64,000 nt of DNA from Trichinella spiralis. Lineage: Eukaryota; Nematoda; Enoplea; Trichinellida; Trichinellidae. The position numbers were made by a program, and so were the translations under genes. The stretch is taken from the NCBI GenBank assembly GCA_000181795.3, contig CM012953.1, positions 19,667,081-19,731,080 on the forward strand, in the 5' to 3' direction. Shown one piece after another: positions 1-14,392 of this stretch. The notes under the pieces are model-generated. The model was not told the origin of the DNA. It saw nothing but the letters and a program-made list of their open reading frames with translations, and searched no databases. Positions within the stretch are counted from its first letter, which is position 1. Every line of letters begins with the position of its first letter.

Positions 1-3000
1 TCAATCAGCTGTAGCTTTTGAATTCATAAAGGGGATAATGTTCTTTTTTATTAAATAATGTTCACACATGTGCAGAATGGTATAAAGGAGCATAGTTAAA
101 TTGTGCATTGATTTTTCAGCTGTTTTGATAAAGATGAATAAGATTTTACGTTTTATCCTTTTAATGCGATGTGCACTTGCACAGAGACAAAATTAATATT
201 GATCGTTTGAGAGTATTAGATGTTGAATGTGTGAAGTTGCGGTATTGCTAGTTTACAAGAAGATTTTATTCTAGATGATATCAGAAAAATCATTTTTACA
301 AATCAGTTCTGTAAAATGATTAATTATAAAAGTATACTTTTACAAAATCATTCTAAATTAATAAAATATTCAATTAAATTTTTTAATTCAGTAATTGTTT
401 GATTCTAAAAAGATTACATTTTCATATTGAACTTTAGTATCAAATATTTGGAAAATTTATTCAAATTATATAAAAAGGAAAAAATTTTTTAATGAAAGAT
501 ATTAAACTATTAACAGAATATTTATTTGTTTAGAAAATTGAAAAGCTTCAATTTTATGAAATTGCTGTAAAATAAATTTATAAAATAACTTACAAAATTT
601 CAGAGAATGCAGCACATCAGTAGCTTTTTCAGATGCTTTTTTCAAAAGTTCACCGAATTTTTGAACTTCTATAGGCATATTTGAGTGAAGTTTAAATAAA
701 TTTGTAAAACAAAATTATCCACTAAAAAGCTGAAAATTTTAAATAAAAATGCCGATGAAGCTGATGAGAAACATCCGCTACAAAGCAGCTTCAGTCGATG
801 CTGCGGACAAACAAGAAGCAGCATGGGTTTGAGGAAAATAAGCAGCAACTCTGTGCTTCCACCTACAGACTGAATTTCTATTGACGTGACGTGTCAGCTG
901 TAAGAATCGAAATAATCGATATAAAATGATTGCAGAGCATATATAGTAGTATATGGTAAGCGTTCATTTTATCTATGAGCTTGTCGTTATGCAAAGAAAG
1001 ATGCGCATGTTCAATCATTCATCTGACACAGCCATGTTCAGCAAACAAGCATTTCACGGGCAATTGATTTTCTTTTCTTCTTCTCCTAGTTTTTTTCTTA
1101 ATTTGACAAAAATTTAATCTTCGATTATTTAATGTCAATTAATAAACTAATTTTGACATTAAAAGTGATTATCAGGAAAAATATTGTTTCTTGCCTAATA
1201 GCACAAAAAATCGCTATCTTTAACATGTGGTATCATGCAGATATTATTAAAACAATGCTGCTAATCAATAAATTAAGAGAAATATTTGAATTCAAATATT
1301 CAAACGGTAAAATATTTATTTGCACTTAATTTTGAGCATGTTAACCATTTTTGCTTTTTTGAATCTTTTACCAAATTCTATCGATCATGTGTATCATGAG
1401 TAACTTTGAAATTTATTATGTCCAACAAAATAAACAACAAATTGCATGTTTCAACATTAAAAATAATTAAAAAATATCTATAGTTGCAAAGCAAAATTTA
1501 TTCAGCAAGCAATCCAATTAAAGGGTTTAAAATTTATTTAAAAAGCAAAGATAAGATGAGATAATTCTACAAAAGCGAGGAGACTTTATTTCAAATTTCT
1601 CTGAAGCATATTTATGTTACTACAAAAAATAAGAAAATTAATTTTGTTTTGAACATTACAAAAGCTTGGAATGCAAATTTCTTATTAACTAAGTGTACAA
1701 TGCATAGCATACAATAAAAATGCACTTTTAAAGAAAGTGAGTAGCGCATGACTATAAAAAGTTTGCATTTTGATTCATAAGAATGTTAGGCTTTTTTTAA
1801 TAAAGTATTTTCTTTTATATGAACTAGCTATTAAATAAACAATGCTCTGCAGCAAATGCATTTAAATGTGCGTTTAAAGTAATCCATTGCTTATAAGAAA
1901 TACTCTGATTATTGAAGTGGCGCGTTTTTTTAAAGATAATGCTCTACAAAATTTGTACTAATCTTTTTTAAGTCTAGCTTTCTAACTTTTTACCCAAGCT
2001 TTATCTAAGCTAAGCATTCTTAACAGAAGTTTTCAAAAAAATTAAGTGAAAATGAAAATATTGATTTAATGCAATCCAAAAAATTACTATAAAAACAAGA
2101 TTAAGTTTAATTCATAAAATTAAACAAATTTCAATATCAGCTTGCTTTTTTTATCACTTTTCAAATGAATGCAGTTTACTTGCAAATGGAAAATGAGAAT
2201 TGAATCAATAATATACAAAATTAAAATTATGCCCAAGGACTTCTTCATCTTTGGTAAATATTATTTGATGTTATTTGTAAATGTTTTGCAAGAATGTAAT
2301 ATGAACTTTATTAAATATTAAACTCTTATATGTTTTATTTATAACGCAAAACAAATGTGCTATACATAGAATGCGCATAAAAGTTTCATATCACAAAAAA
2401 TCATTGAAATTGTTTGATGAGCTCAGTTTTTATTTTTTTCTTCATATTTATTTATATAAATATATCTATTGCTAATATAAAATTTAATAAAGAATTCATA
2501 GTTTAAAATGCACATAAGGCATAATTTGTACATTGCAAATGTGAAAACCACATCTCAACTTTCTGAATTAAACACTTCAGACTCGAATATAATTAATAAA
2601 TTATTACTTATTATCATGTTTACAGTTGAAAATAGCTCTGAGGATAAATTTTTTTATGGCTGTAAGCATATCGATTACTTTAAAATGTAACTGTATTTAT
2701 ATGAACTTTTATGTAGCAATTGAAAGGTATGTAGTGAAAAGCAGTTTTCAATTGTTCAAAATTTATGCATACTTTGGATTTATTACATATAGTTGTAATC
2801 ATAAAAACTGAAGTAAATTTGATGCTGTTTACTTTAAAATGGAGTATTTTTAGTAATGAAGAAAGGAAAAATTCTTTTAATACAATCAAAACAAGATTCA
2901 TTACAATAAGTTTTAGCATCAATAAATATTCAAAAAGCATTTCAGTTATGTAATATCATTTCAACTAATACAAATTTATGTGTTAAAGTTTTAAAAAGTT

Positions 3001-3088
3001 TATTTATTTGTTGTTCAGATTAATTTTCTCATCTGTATATTTGGTATGAAATAAGTAAAATGTGCTTTCAGATAAGTAAAAAAGCATT
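1..3088. other. Gene-poor A+T-rich DNA, left edge
   Basis: No supportable gene was found. The open frames here are short, very rich in Ile, Lys, Asn and Phe, and have no recognisable domain or conserved splice pattern. The only compositionally distinct patch is about 745-900, which is richer in G+C. It ends in a TGACGTGACGTGTCA motif at 882-896 and could be a promoter or the edge of a gene outside the window. The last few hundred bases are presumably the 3' flank of the first ShKT gene. Confidence 0.6.
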
Positions 3089-5421
3089 TCAATCTTCATA
3101 ATTTTGCCTTATCAATTTTGAGCAGCTCTTGCAAGAAGCAGCACAATTGATGAGCATAAAATCAGGATTGTTTGTGCATTCATTGATTGATGCCCAAAAG
3201 TGACATAATTCATGCTGATTTTCACAATCTAAATAAAATTCATATGATTTCAAATATGGGGACAGAAATGCTATTTATCTATATTTATCTGATTATATAA
3301 CTTTTATTAAATACTAAAGAGTGTTCAATATCCCTAGTATTTATACAGCATGTTATTGAAAATAATTTTTTGAAGCTAACAACAATAATTCAGCTATTTA
3401 AATTTCAGTTTAAATAAATTAATAAAAAATAGTATAAATTAACAGTGCTTGTTGGTAGTTTTGTAAAATGAAATTCACCAGGAGACAGTAGTTCTTTGTT
3501 AACATCTTTTAAAGTCATTCCACAAGTGTTGCATGATCGTTGACAATGCGGTTTCATCCAATAAGGATTCTTTGTACATTCACCAGTTATAGCCCAAAGT
3601 AAGCACAGTGAATTTTCATCTTTACACTGCTGCGTTTCTGTGTATTTTTAAAAAATATTATTAAAATAATATTTTTATAATTAATAACACTGCTTCACTT
3701 TTAAAAAATGTTCCAAGTATGGAAGATTCAGTTGTTAACAATAAAGTTTCTTTTGTGGGTGCAATGGTTTCTCCAAAAATTGACAGTGACTCGTTTTTGA
3801 ATGCATCTATCTTATGAGTTTTATCTAGATTCCATTTTAGACTAAATTACAAAGATTAATATTGAAATTTTAATGAACTTACTTATTGAAGTTTCTTTAT
3901 TCAAATGAAAAATAACTTCTTCAGGAATTTCATCTGATGAAATTGCATTATTGCTATTCTTCTCTTCAGATGTTCTTTCTTTCTCAGATATTAATATATT
4001 ATTATCATTATTCTTGTTGTTGTTGCTGTTTGTTGAAGAATTTGCAAGTGAAAGTGAAATAACCTCTGTAAGCTTTTCTTCTAACTGGATTTTATCATGA
4101 TTCATTTCATGTTCTGCATTCACACTTTCAAAAATTGTGGTTAAATTTTCTGTATCGAATGATGTGCTTACAGTTATTAATAAAGTGTTATTTTCCATTT
4201 TAGTTCTTTCATTATAATCAAATGTTTCACTGTTGTTGCGGCATTTTGTTTTCTCCATTGTGCATGTCGATATATCACTTTCTAAAAAATTTCAACAGTA
4301 AAATTACAATTTTTCTTGTTCAGTGATGATTAAATAATACAATATTCAACAGCTAATAAAATGCACATTAATATGTTTCAAAACTGAGCAATTTACTGTT
4401 GCAGTTGCAGGTTCCACATGAAACGGGGCACGCAATTCCAATAAGCGCTGGCAGTTGTTCACATTTTCCTAGCAAAGCCCACTCGCAGCATGCATCAAAA
4501 TGATCGTAGCACTGATCCATTGTTTCTGTTTTTTAACAATTATTATTCAAAACTTATTCAAAAATCAGTCAGTTTGATAAATATATAAAAACGTTAAAAG
4601 ATAATTTTCAGATATTTATCAGTTAAGTTTTTTAAAGAAAATGAAAATTTTAATGAAAAAATAATAAAAATTTTCATTTAAGGATTTTTTAAATTTATAG
4701 CTTTTGTTTAGATTAGTTCACATACCAAATTTCGTAAAATTATTTTTAAAAATAAATGTGCTGTTGTTTTCTGATAAAGCTTGCAATGCTTCTAGTGACA
4801 TTGCTTCTTCAGTATAGTTTTTCTTTTGTCTTGCAATTTGTTGAGATACAGATGAAATTTCAATTTCAGTTAAATTGTTTTCTTTCTTCTGGATCACATC
4901 TTCAACTGTTCTGTTTTCATCTTGGAATTTTGGAAAAGTGACCATTGTAAGGCATGAATCATCTACTGAAACAAAAGAAAAAACCATCCAACAATGAATT
5001 ATATATTAATAAAAATATGCTATTCTCTATACAACTACAGTAATCTATAATATTTACGTCTACACAGAGAAAATATGAATTAAAAAAAATTGCTATGATT
5101 TACCAAATTCACAGCTAAATTTGTTGGGATCCAAATTACTGATTGCACAGAATGTAGGATATTCGCATGTAATTTCTCCACATTGACTAGGATTTGTTAA
5201 CTTCCAATATTTGTCAGAGGATAGTGGACCTGAAAAAAATCATTATTATCACAATCATTCATAACAATTTGAAGTAAAACATTACATTGTCTAAGATTGA
5301 TTTGAATAGTTGTAATGACTTCATCACAAGTGGACATTTCAAAGCATATGAAAGTATTAAAGAAAACTTTTATTAAAATGAATTTGAAATTTTTTAAAAC
5401 CAATGGCATATTATAATACAT
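3089..5421 (-). CDS. Secreted six-cysteine/ShKT protein C, tandem paralogue 3
   Basis: Eight exons join in frame: 5421-5286, 5229-5104, 4965-4726, 4525-4397, 4281-3883, 3824-3699, 3637-3479, 3228-3089 (484 aa). A hydrophobic leader (LVLKNFKFILIKVFF) precedes a module with Cys 46, 62, 67, 73, 85 and 92 shared with the two upstream paralogues. The first Cys codon is split by a phase-1 intron. ShKT-like domains lie at about 173-209 (CCEWALLGKC, somewhat divergent), 390-424 (LWAITGECTKNPYWMKPHC) and 440-474 (FWASINECTNNPDFM). A Ser/Asn/Glu-rich spacer with NNNKNNDNN separates the first two. The first ATG (5421) lies 15 bases after a CTACAG acceptor; the Met at 5409 would also leave a signal peptide. 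ShKT domains occur in nematode surface and secreted proteins and in metalloprotease tails. The role here is unknown. Exon 6 is the least certain. Confidence 0.85.
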
Positions 5422-8294
5422 TCAGGTATTTATTAGCTGTAGTTTGAATAAATAAGAGAAACTGAAAACAGATGACCATTTAACACTGTTTTTAAAGCTG
5501 TTAAATCTCTAAACATCTAATTAAACATTTCACAATAATTCGATCATTAAAATATTCATGAATGAGGTCTCCAATGAAAAAAATACCCCTGAAAATATAT
5601 GTTATTAATTGCTGAATACTCTTTACAATTGCAGAGTAACAATTTTTGGAATTGTGATTTTTGAACACATTTAAAATTGCCACTTTACAAATAATTGAAT
5701 GTGATTATTACATGTAATGTAAAAAAATTGTCAAGTAACAATTAAATTAAAATTTAAAAAGCCCAAAAAATTGTTACATTCAGCAAACCTGAAAACCGAA
5801 ATCAAGCAAATGTTAAAAGATTTGAAGAATACATACAAAAAATATATATTTGCTTTTTACTTGCAACTTTTACAGTTACTTTTACATCACCTAGTTTATA
5901 CAATACTTCAGGTTAATGGGGCGTAAGCAAAAACTGCTTATACAGTGAGTACTTGCAGAAAAAATAAAAATTTATAATTGCATTTTAAATTGCTCACTTT
6001 TTTAAAGCTGATAATTAGTTTTAAAGACCAATTTCTTTTTCTGCTTGCCCAAATTAGACGTTTTTATTCTTCTTATTCACATTTAAATTTTTACTGTAGG
6101 ACATTATAACTGAAATTTAATGAAGACTGTTGAAAATAACAATAATTTGAATATGACAATTGTTCAATTGAATTTGTTCAATAATAAATTTGAAACAGTA
6201 GAATTGTATCAATATTTATTACATCGAAAAATATTAAAATATGCATTAAAATAACTGAAATAACTGAATAAATAAATTGATTTTAATTTGACATGCTTGA
6301 CCTATAATAATTAGTTAAACTTTTTGCAGAAATGTTATATGAAATGTTTTTGCAGAAATTATTTTTACAGAAGTGCTTTTTAGGTGTTTATTGTTTAATT
6401 TAAAGTAATTCAAGAAAGTTGAATAATATAAAAAGAATAAGTAATAAATACTTTTATTAGGTTCTGATACTAAAATTCTTTTAGAACTGCTTCAATTATC
6501 AGATTTTTTAGAATAGTTTCCATTATAAAATATGATGTTAACTGAAAATTTTTATTTTGAAACGAATATTAATGTAATAAAATATGCTAAGTTGGAAGCA
6601 GCTTAAAATCCAAATGTTTGGTTTAAAATGACTAAATTTTAATTCTCTTGTGTGCATGTCAAAACTGAAACTAAAAATTTAAAGCATAATCATTAAGTTA
6701 TAAATTGTATTAATCTTTAATGATGCAGAGAGGTAAAGAGAAAATGGCAATAATAATTTTAGTAAAAAGAACAACAAAAATAAACTGGGAATGAATTTGC
6801 TATTTTGGATTAAAAGTAAAATTTTTTCTTATAATACGCATTCTCAATTGAAAAAGGTTAATATGAAATGCTACATAAAAATATTTCAGCAATTACTTAT
6901 CAGCAAGAAATAACAAGTTATTTTAAAATTGTAAATTCAGCAAATGCTTTCGCTCATCGCTTATTATTAGTTACAAAAATTCCCAATGACATTTTTGTAA
7001 TCGTTTTGATTTTTGCAATATTCATATCAGTAATTAACTATGCAATATAATGCAAACTGAAATATAGATCGAAATGACATATTTAATTATTTGTAATTTA
7101 TGTTCCACAAAAAGTTAATAACAGCTTATTATCTGCTTATCTTAAGAAAATCAATAATTTTATTTTTGAATGTTCCCTTTTTAAATAAATAGTACGTAGA
7201 ATAATTATGACCGTGACCGTGGAAAAACAATTTCATCACTTGCACATTTTATTGCTTAAATGCACCTGAAGTGAAACGAAACGATGACAACAAAACAATT
7301 ATTTCTTCTGTAACTGCTTAGATACCAATTTTAGCACCATTTAAAAGAATGCAGACAATATAAATTTGCAAAGCACATTCGAATTATAAATTTCAAAAAA
7401 ACATTATTTAAATGTTTACAGTATCAAGTAAACTTATTAATTAGATTATTAATATACACGTTGACGTCAATTTAAACAAAATTTAAAAATAATGCTCATT
7501 TTAAAAATAACATCTCAATGCTTTTGCAAAAATATTTTATACAAATCAAAATTTACAGCTTACCAAGTTAATAATGATTTAACAACTGCGCCCTGCTATT
7601 TCAATTATTGTTAATTGCATTACTTTATTTATTCATTATGTTCTAAATGTATACCTACAATCACGAACAAATCATAATATTTATTTATATTATTAAAATG
7701 AAATGTAAATAGTAACATTTACTTTGCTATATGCTGTTTAGTAAACAAGGAAAAAGTTGCAAACGAACAGATTTTCAATTACTGTACATTTAAGATTATG
7801 ATTAAAACTCTCTTTTCAATATGAGTTTTTTCATCATTTTTCTTACAGTACACTAAAACCGACAATGTACTATTTACTGTCAGTTTATTTTCATTTTTCA
7901 GATTTGAATTTGTTTCATGTTCAATGTTACCGTATTATTTTTCAAAATTTCAGCTATGCCATTTTTTACATCTGCCCATGAAATAAGCCACAGTTTAAAT
8001 TATTTTTATTATGAGCTTCTTAAATATTACATTAAATTAAAAAATTGCACAATGTTATATATATAATGTATATTAAAAATTCATAAATTTTTATGCATAC
8101 GAAAAAAATTGAATTAGAAAGGATGAATGTTTTATTGAAAATTATTTTTTGACATTAGAAGTGATCAAATGCAATGCAAAGGCAGTGTTTTATGAAAGGT
8201 AGATTTTTATTATATCGTGAATTATTTGATATATTATTGACTTGAAAAAAGCACATTAGTATGTATAGTGAATATAAGTTTTTTAAATCGATAT
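5422..8294. other. Intergenic DNA between ShKT genes C and B
   Basis: About 2.9 kb of A+T-rich DNA. It should hold the promoter of gene C next to 5421 and the 3' end of gene B next to 8295. I see no further exon, RNA gene or transposon in it. The short open frames are low-complexity and unsupported. Confidence 0.6.
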
Positions 8295-10305
8295 TTATGC
8301 TTTTGGAAAGCATGTGTTGCAGGATAATCGGCAATGTAGTCCCATCCAAGTTGGATTGCTTTTGCATTCACCGACTGAGGCCCAAAACTGACATAATTCG
8401 TCATTATTTTTGCAGCCTAAATAATAATGCATATTTTTTCTACACGAGTATACATATAATATTTTATTACAGTATTGAAATGAAAATAACGTAGACTATT
8501 AACGTAACACATTTAGCAGCTGCATGAGCAGATTCATTCCAAAATATAATTAATAAAAGCAAATATACAGCTAATTTAGTGTGATGCTCTGAGCAATGCG
8601 TTAATTATTAATTAATTATGAAGAATTGGTGAAAATTAAGGTAATAAAGCAGTCAACTTACCAATTATTGGAGAAGGTGTATTCACGTCAGCAACTGTCA
8701 TTCCACAAGAGAAACATGATTTTTGGCAATTAGGCAACATCCAAAACGGATTCTTATCACATTCACCAATCAAACTCCAAAATAAACATTTGATGTGTTT
8801 ATCTGTACATTGAAGAGTGTTTATCTCATTTTTTTTAGAAAGGAAATTTCGATGGGTATCGCTGAATACAAATAAAAAATCTAGCAGCTTCGAGTCTGTA
8901 TAGTCAGTTTCATTGAACTTTGTGCTTTTTGAAATGTTTTCTCTACCCAAAATTGGTTTTTTATTAATTAAATCAGCAGCATCCGATTGCACTGCATGTG
9001 TAGCACTGCTTTTATTGTTATTGCTATTGTTTAAAATAAAAGTCTCTTGTAACGGAGGCAACAGAGATTCTTCTTCTGCAATATTCAGACCTGTCAATTT
9101 AGCTGCCAATTTTAAATCCTTTTCTCCAAAAAATATGTTTTTCCAAAATGAATCTTCATTTTTATCAGCCATTTTGTTTTTTGTCATGGTAGCTAATTGT
9201 GGCTTGGTGATATCTTGATCCTTTTTTGCCATTATTATTGAAGATTCCGGGCGGACTGATTTTGTTGGTAATACAGCATTGTCAAGAAGTATTACACAGC
9301 TTTCTTTAACTGAAAAAACATTTCCTTTACAAACTTTTATTAGCTAACATTTTGAATGCTCTCTTGTAGTTATCGTAAGCTGAAGGCAATGAAAAAATTG
9401 TTAATCATTCAAATTTGTTAATTATGTGAACTATGAGAATATTTTTTGAAATTTAATTTTTGCATCATTTCTCTCCATCTTTCTTTGATAATAAAATGAA
9501 TGTATTTTCAATAGATAAGTAAATTAATTAATAAATTAACTGAATTATTTAGTAGCAGTGATAATTATATAAATAATAATATATATACTTTGTTCTCTTC
9601 AATTATTTCATTTTATTATTGGCTATTATATTTTATTTTTAGGATTTTTTAACAAATGAAAACAAAATTTTTAATAGAAATCTGTAAAAAAGTTGCTTTT
9701 GAATTTGATAATTAATTTTTGATGCATACTGTTATTAGCATTATCTTTATTTTAAAACATTACTGAATATTTGACAAATGTTTCAGCACAAATTTTTTGA
9801 TTTTTTTCAAAAATACTATCATATTTAATTAATTAACATTTTAGCCAAAACATTATTGATTTAAGCAATTAAAAATAAAAAATTTTCAAATATACAATTT
9901 GGTGATATTTCAAATTGCAAATGCAATGATGCAAAGATCAGTACTCACGCTGAATGCATTGATAGACGGAAGCATTTTTGGACTCTTCAGTAGTTTCATC
10001 CAAAGTGCTGCACCAAAACTGTGGCACTTTGCATGTAAAATGACCACATTTAGAAGAAATTTTATCTGTTACCCATTTTTTCCCTGGTTCTGGTGCACCT
10101 AATTAAAAAATATCTTAAAAAATTCATAAAGTATAATAAAATAATGAAGTTAGCGCTCACATTCTTTTGGATATGTTTCTAAGATGTATTTTACATATTG
10201 AAACAAAAGATTTTCTTCTTGTGCTGCAAAAGTGATTTCTACAGTTTCACAAATACACGTGAAGTAAGGAAGAAGAAATGCAATGAATACTAAAAGCTTT
10301 CCCAT
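8295..10305 (-). CDS. Secreted six-cysteine/ShKT protein B, tandem paralogue 2
   Basis: Four exons join in frame: 10305-10161, 10098-9949, 9309-8662, 8416-8295 (354 aa). The signal peptide MGKLLVFIAFLLPYFTC is clear. The six-cysteine module has Cys 49, 66, 71, 78, 96 and 103, with a Trp eight residues after the first Cys, and the same exon boundaries as paralogues A and C. A mostly polar spacer (about 110-260) follows. ShKT domains are at 266-300 (CLFWSLIGECDKNPFWM) and 316-350 (CQFWASVGECKSNPTWM); the protein ends four residues later. The extra first ShKT domain (CCEWA type) of A and C is absent, so exon loss or gain separates the copies. The ATG lies five bases after an AAATCAG acceptor, consistent with trans-splicing. 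The function is unknown; secretion and disulfide-rich structure are inferred from the sequence. Confidence 0.88.
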
Positions 10306-11456
10306 AATCACTGATTTGAACCCAATTATCAGTTTAATTTTGTATTGCAGTAAGGATGTTAAAAGTGCGCTTTTATGTACGCTTGTTGTTCAAAGTTTTA
10401 GAAATGTAAGAACATTTTTAACTAGAGCGTGTAGAAGTGTCACAGCATGCATACATGCAGTGATAAAACATGTTGCCTTACCGCTTTTTGAGGAAAGGTG
10501 TTGTTCAATATATGTATGCTAAGTATAAAAAGGCTATAGGTTATTCATGATAATACAACTATAATTTTGATTATGACTAATCAATTCTTTATTCTACTTC
10601 TGAACAAATAGCATTGAGCATTTGCTAATGAAACTTCATGTTATACTTATCCTTCTATAGTATATTCTGAATAATAATTCAAATTTTCTATATTATTATA
10701 GTACGCATTGACAATGGTTTAATAGGGCTTTCTTTTACTGTACTTTCTGAATATATATCGTTAAAATCTATTTTTCACGCGTTGACATTTTCGCATGATT
10801 AAACGCATGTTCTTATTTGAGCAAAAAAATTACCATGTGTTTTACATTAATTTATAATGGAACAAGTTTTCAAATTTCAAAGACAATTTGCTTCTATAAA
10901 AAACTTTTATCAAAAGTATTCTAGGGCAAGTGGTGCAAATTTAAATTGCAATTTATTTTCAAGCGAACAGTGAAACATGCTGCGTTGCTGTTTAAATAAA
11001 AATTTTCCATTTTATCATGAATAAGTCATGATCAAAAACCAAACAGAGCTATAATTTCTTAAATAACCATAACTGCTAGCCACTACCCTATATGAAAGTT
11101 GTCCTAAGAAGAGAAAATTTAGTTGTAAGAATGCAAATATTGCATCAATGATAATACAACAGTAGCATTTCAAAAAATTCAATTCTTCAATGAAATAAAA
11201 TAAAAACTGAATTAAAAACCAAATATTTAAAATGAAAAATAATCATATCGATCACGTAGTTTATTGTATTAACTAAAAAATTAGAAAGCAACTAGCTGAA
11301 TTCAGTATGCAAATTAAAATATTACTCATAAGTAGAATATGTCTGAGAATTCCTTCCTTTCAAAAAATTATGACAATGATTCAAGGTTAATTCTTTGATT
11401 TGCATGCATCTAAATAAATATATATATAAATATAAATATAAATAAATAAATAAATC

Positions 11457-11516
<60 letters not shown>

Positions 11517-12958
11517 CAAAATAATATAATATTAGCCGTTCATTACGATTGAATAGATTGTATTTGATTCTTAAATTAATAAATAATGCAGTAATCACGC
11601 AGTGCATATTATTTTATCATAAATGAAATTACATAATGAAATTCAAAATAAATTTAGAAATAATTAAAATAATTTTATAGTTAGCGTTACTGTATATATA
11701 TTAGCTTGAAATGCTTGACTTAAATTTGCTTTTGTTAATTTCAACGCGAGGTAATATTTTAGACTATAAAAGTTTAATATACAATAAAAATAGAGCATTT
11801 CTTAACGTGAACTGTTGGAAGTTCAATATTGTAATGTTCTATAAAATTTTTAACGCTATTATAAAAATCATATCATTTGAAATGTTGTACATTATTTCAT
11901 TTTTTCAGTGTTTAAAGTTATTTAATAAAAACGTGAATTATTTAACTTGCTATTCACGAGATATTCAACTAATTTAAAACATGTGATAATATAAGTTATT
12001 GCATTAAAATAAGATGAAATTTGTACGTTATTTACTTCTACTGATAAATTACTTAGTTAATTACTTATTGCATATTTTGCATTAATTCAACATTGAACTT
12101 TCACTGATATTTCATATATTTAATTAATGTTGACATGTAGCATTAATAATGCATTAAACTGTTAAATGATGTCAGTAAAATGTGGTTCGTTTTAAGTATC
12201 ATGAGATAATTGTGCAACTGCTCATTCTTTTTATTTAAATGGTAGACCATTGATTTCTAATTTTATCATTCATTATAATTATTTTATTATTTGTTTTTCA
12301 GACTTCAACTTTCATTGAAAAGTTAATAAATTACTGAAAATTGTGAAGCATATTTTTGATGAACTTCTTGAAAAGAATAAAATGAATTCACCGTATACAA
12401 AATTACAAAAAGAACAGCGTAAATTACAGAGAATTGATACGTCTGAAATTAGAAAGCATGTGCAAAAAACATACACATACACATACACAAATTGAAATTA
12501 TTAGTGTTTAAGATATGATAATTTCTTTATTTTAGCTCATTTATTCAAAATTTTCTGATTTTTCAAATTTTTCATTTATTTTAAAAAGGTTCTTCACAGT
12601 TAAAAAATATATATTTATACAAATCAAAAAACATATAAATGTTTTATTTTGCTTGATACTAATGTAAAAATGTAAAATAAACAGTATGAAAAAACAATGA
12701 TTCTAAGCTGAGGAAGAATGATTTCTAATGTTCAAAAAGTAAGCACAACTATTTGTTTAACGAATAAATAGCGAGAACACATATTAAAGTTGGCGGGAAT
12801 TAACTACAATGTTATTGTTGACAAGGATAATATCAGACGAATAAGTCGACACAAAATATAACCGTATAAAAATCGTTCAGAAGTTACAGAGGATATATTT
12901 TTAGATAAATAAAATGATGAGCGGTAAATTTGATTGGCAAACTTTAGCAGAAGTAGTT
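10306..12958. other. Intergenic DNA between ShKT genes B and A
   Basis: About 2.65 kb of A+T-rich DNA with one strong microsatellite (11457-11517) and a small (CATACA)n patch near 12470-12490. No additional exon was supported. Poly-His/Thr and poly-Ile/Tyr frames here come from the microsatellite. Confidence 0.6.
11457..11517. repeat. Compound (TA)n-(TG)n-(CG)n microsatellite
   Basis: A run of TA dinucleotides passes directly into about 17 TG/GT repeats and a short CG tail, preceded by ATAA-type tetranucleotides from about 11411. Alternating purine-pyrimidine tracts like this are slippage-prone and can adopt Z-DNA. Confidence 0.95.
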
Positions 12959-14361
12959 TCAACGACCGTAAGCCATAACAGGACCACCAGGCACTGGAGC
13001 TGACTGCATTCCACATGTGTTGCATGAAAGTGGGCAATTGCTTGCCATGTACATTCTGTTTGATATGCACTCTCCAAGTGATTTCCAGAACTGGCACAGC
13101 TCATGACTGTTAACGCATCCTGAAAATCACTTACATTCAGTGACGGTCCAACTAATTTGAATATCACAATTACTTTTCATAAAAAACATGAAATAAAATA
13201 ATAAAATAAAACTAAGCCGTTATAAATTTTTCAATTTTAAAATTAAGATTAATTTTTAAATGATTTGTAACAATTTAATACATCAATAAATTACCTGGCT
13301 TGGGTGAAGGTGAATCTACTGAGGAAACAGTTGCACCACATGAATTGCAAGATTTCTGGCAGTTTGGCTTCATCCAGTATGGATTTTTGCTGCATTCACC
13401 TTGGCTAGCCCAGAAGGCACAAGTGATAAGCAAATCTGGGCACGTATCTTGCATTCCAGCTGGAGGTCCATACCTAGTATATATTGGTCGACTAGTTGTA
13501 GTTTCATATCCTGGAGGTTGGGGTGTTGTAGTAGGATAGCTTTGTGGAACTGTCTCTGTTACCGGAGGTCCAGTTGGATATGGTGCTTGTGGTGTTATTC
13601 TACTTGAAATTGGCTGCTCAGTAGTTGCAGGAATTTCAGTTGAAATTACTTCTGGTTCTGTCACTTCTTCAGTTACAGTTGATGGCATTTCTGTAGTAGC
13701 CATAACTTCTGGAGTAATTTCTGTTTCAGTGGTTTCTGGAAAGGCCTGAGGTGTTTCAGTAACTTCTGTTTCAATTTCAGCTTCCATAGCAGCTTCAGTT
13801 ATAATTTCAGGTGCTTCTGTAGATTCAGTTTCAGTTGTTTCAGCAGCTTCTGAAATTGTAGTTTGCGGTTCTTCTTCAACTTCAGAAATTTCAGAAGGTG
13901 AAGTTTCAGTTGTAACTTCTGGCTGCTCAGAAACTTTTTCTGTTGTTTCTACTTCAGCGATCTCTTTTTCTGGTTCTGCGCAAGTTATGCTTAGTGTTGT
14001 TTCAGAAGGGGCTTCAGATGAGACTTCAGAAGGGATTTCAGGTAGAACTTCAGGAGGGGCTTCAGATGGGACTTCAGAAGGAATTTCCATTGGCTCTTTT
14101 TCTATTTCTTCCGGCTGCTCTTCTTCAACTGCTTCTCCTTCAGAAATTGGCTCAGCTTCTATTTCTTCAGTTCTTATTTCTGGAGTTATATCAGTTATTT
14201 CTGCTGGTGAAACTTCTTCTACAGTTTCTTTTACAACTTTCTCAACAGTTTCTGTTGATATTTCAGCTTCAGCAGGTGCCTCTGTTGTTTCAACTTTCAC
14301 TTCTTCTGATGGTGCTTCTTCCTCTTCAGATACTGCTATAGCAGTTTCTGTTGATAACTGT

Positions 14362-14392
<31 letters not shown>

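Noticed and set aside
8913-9218. Plus-strand 101-codon frame with a poly-Leu run
   Set aside because: It is antisense to exon 3 of ShKT gene B; the Leu run mirrors an Asn-rich stretch.
11322-11607. Minus-strand frames rich in His-Thr and Ile-Tyr repeats
   Set aside because: They are produced by the TG/TA microsatellite.
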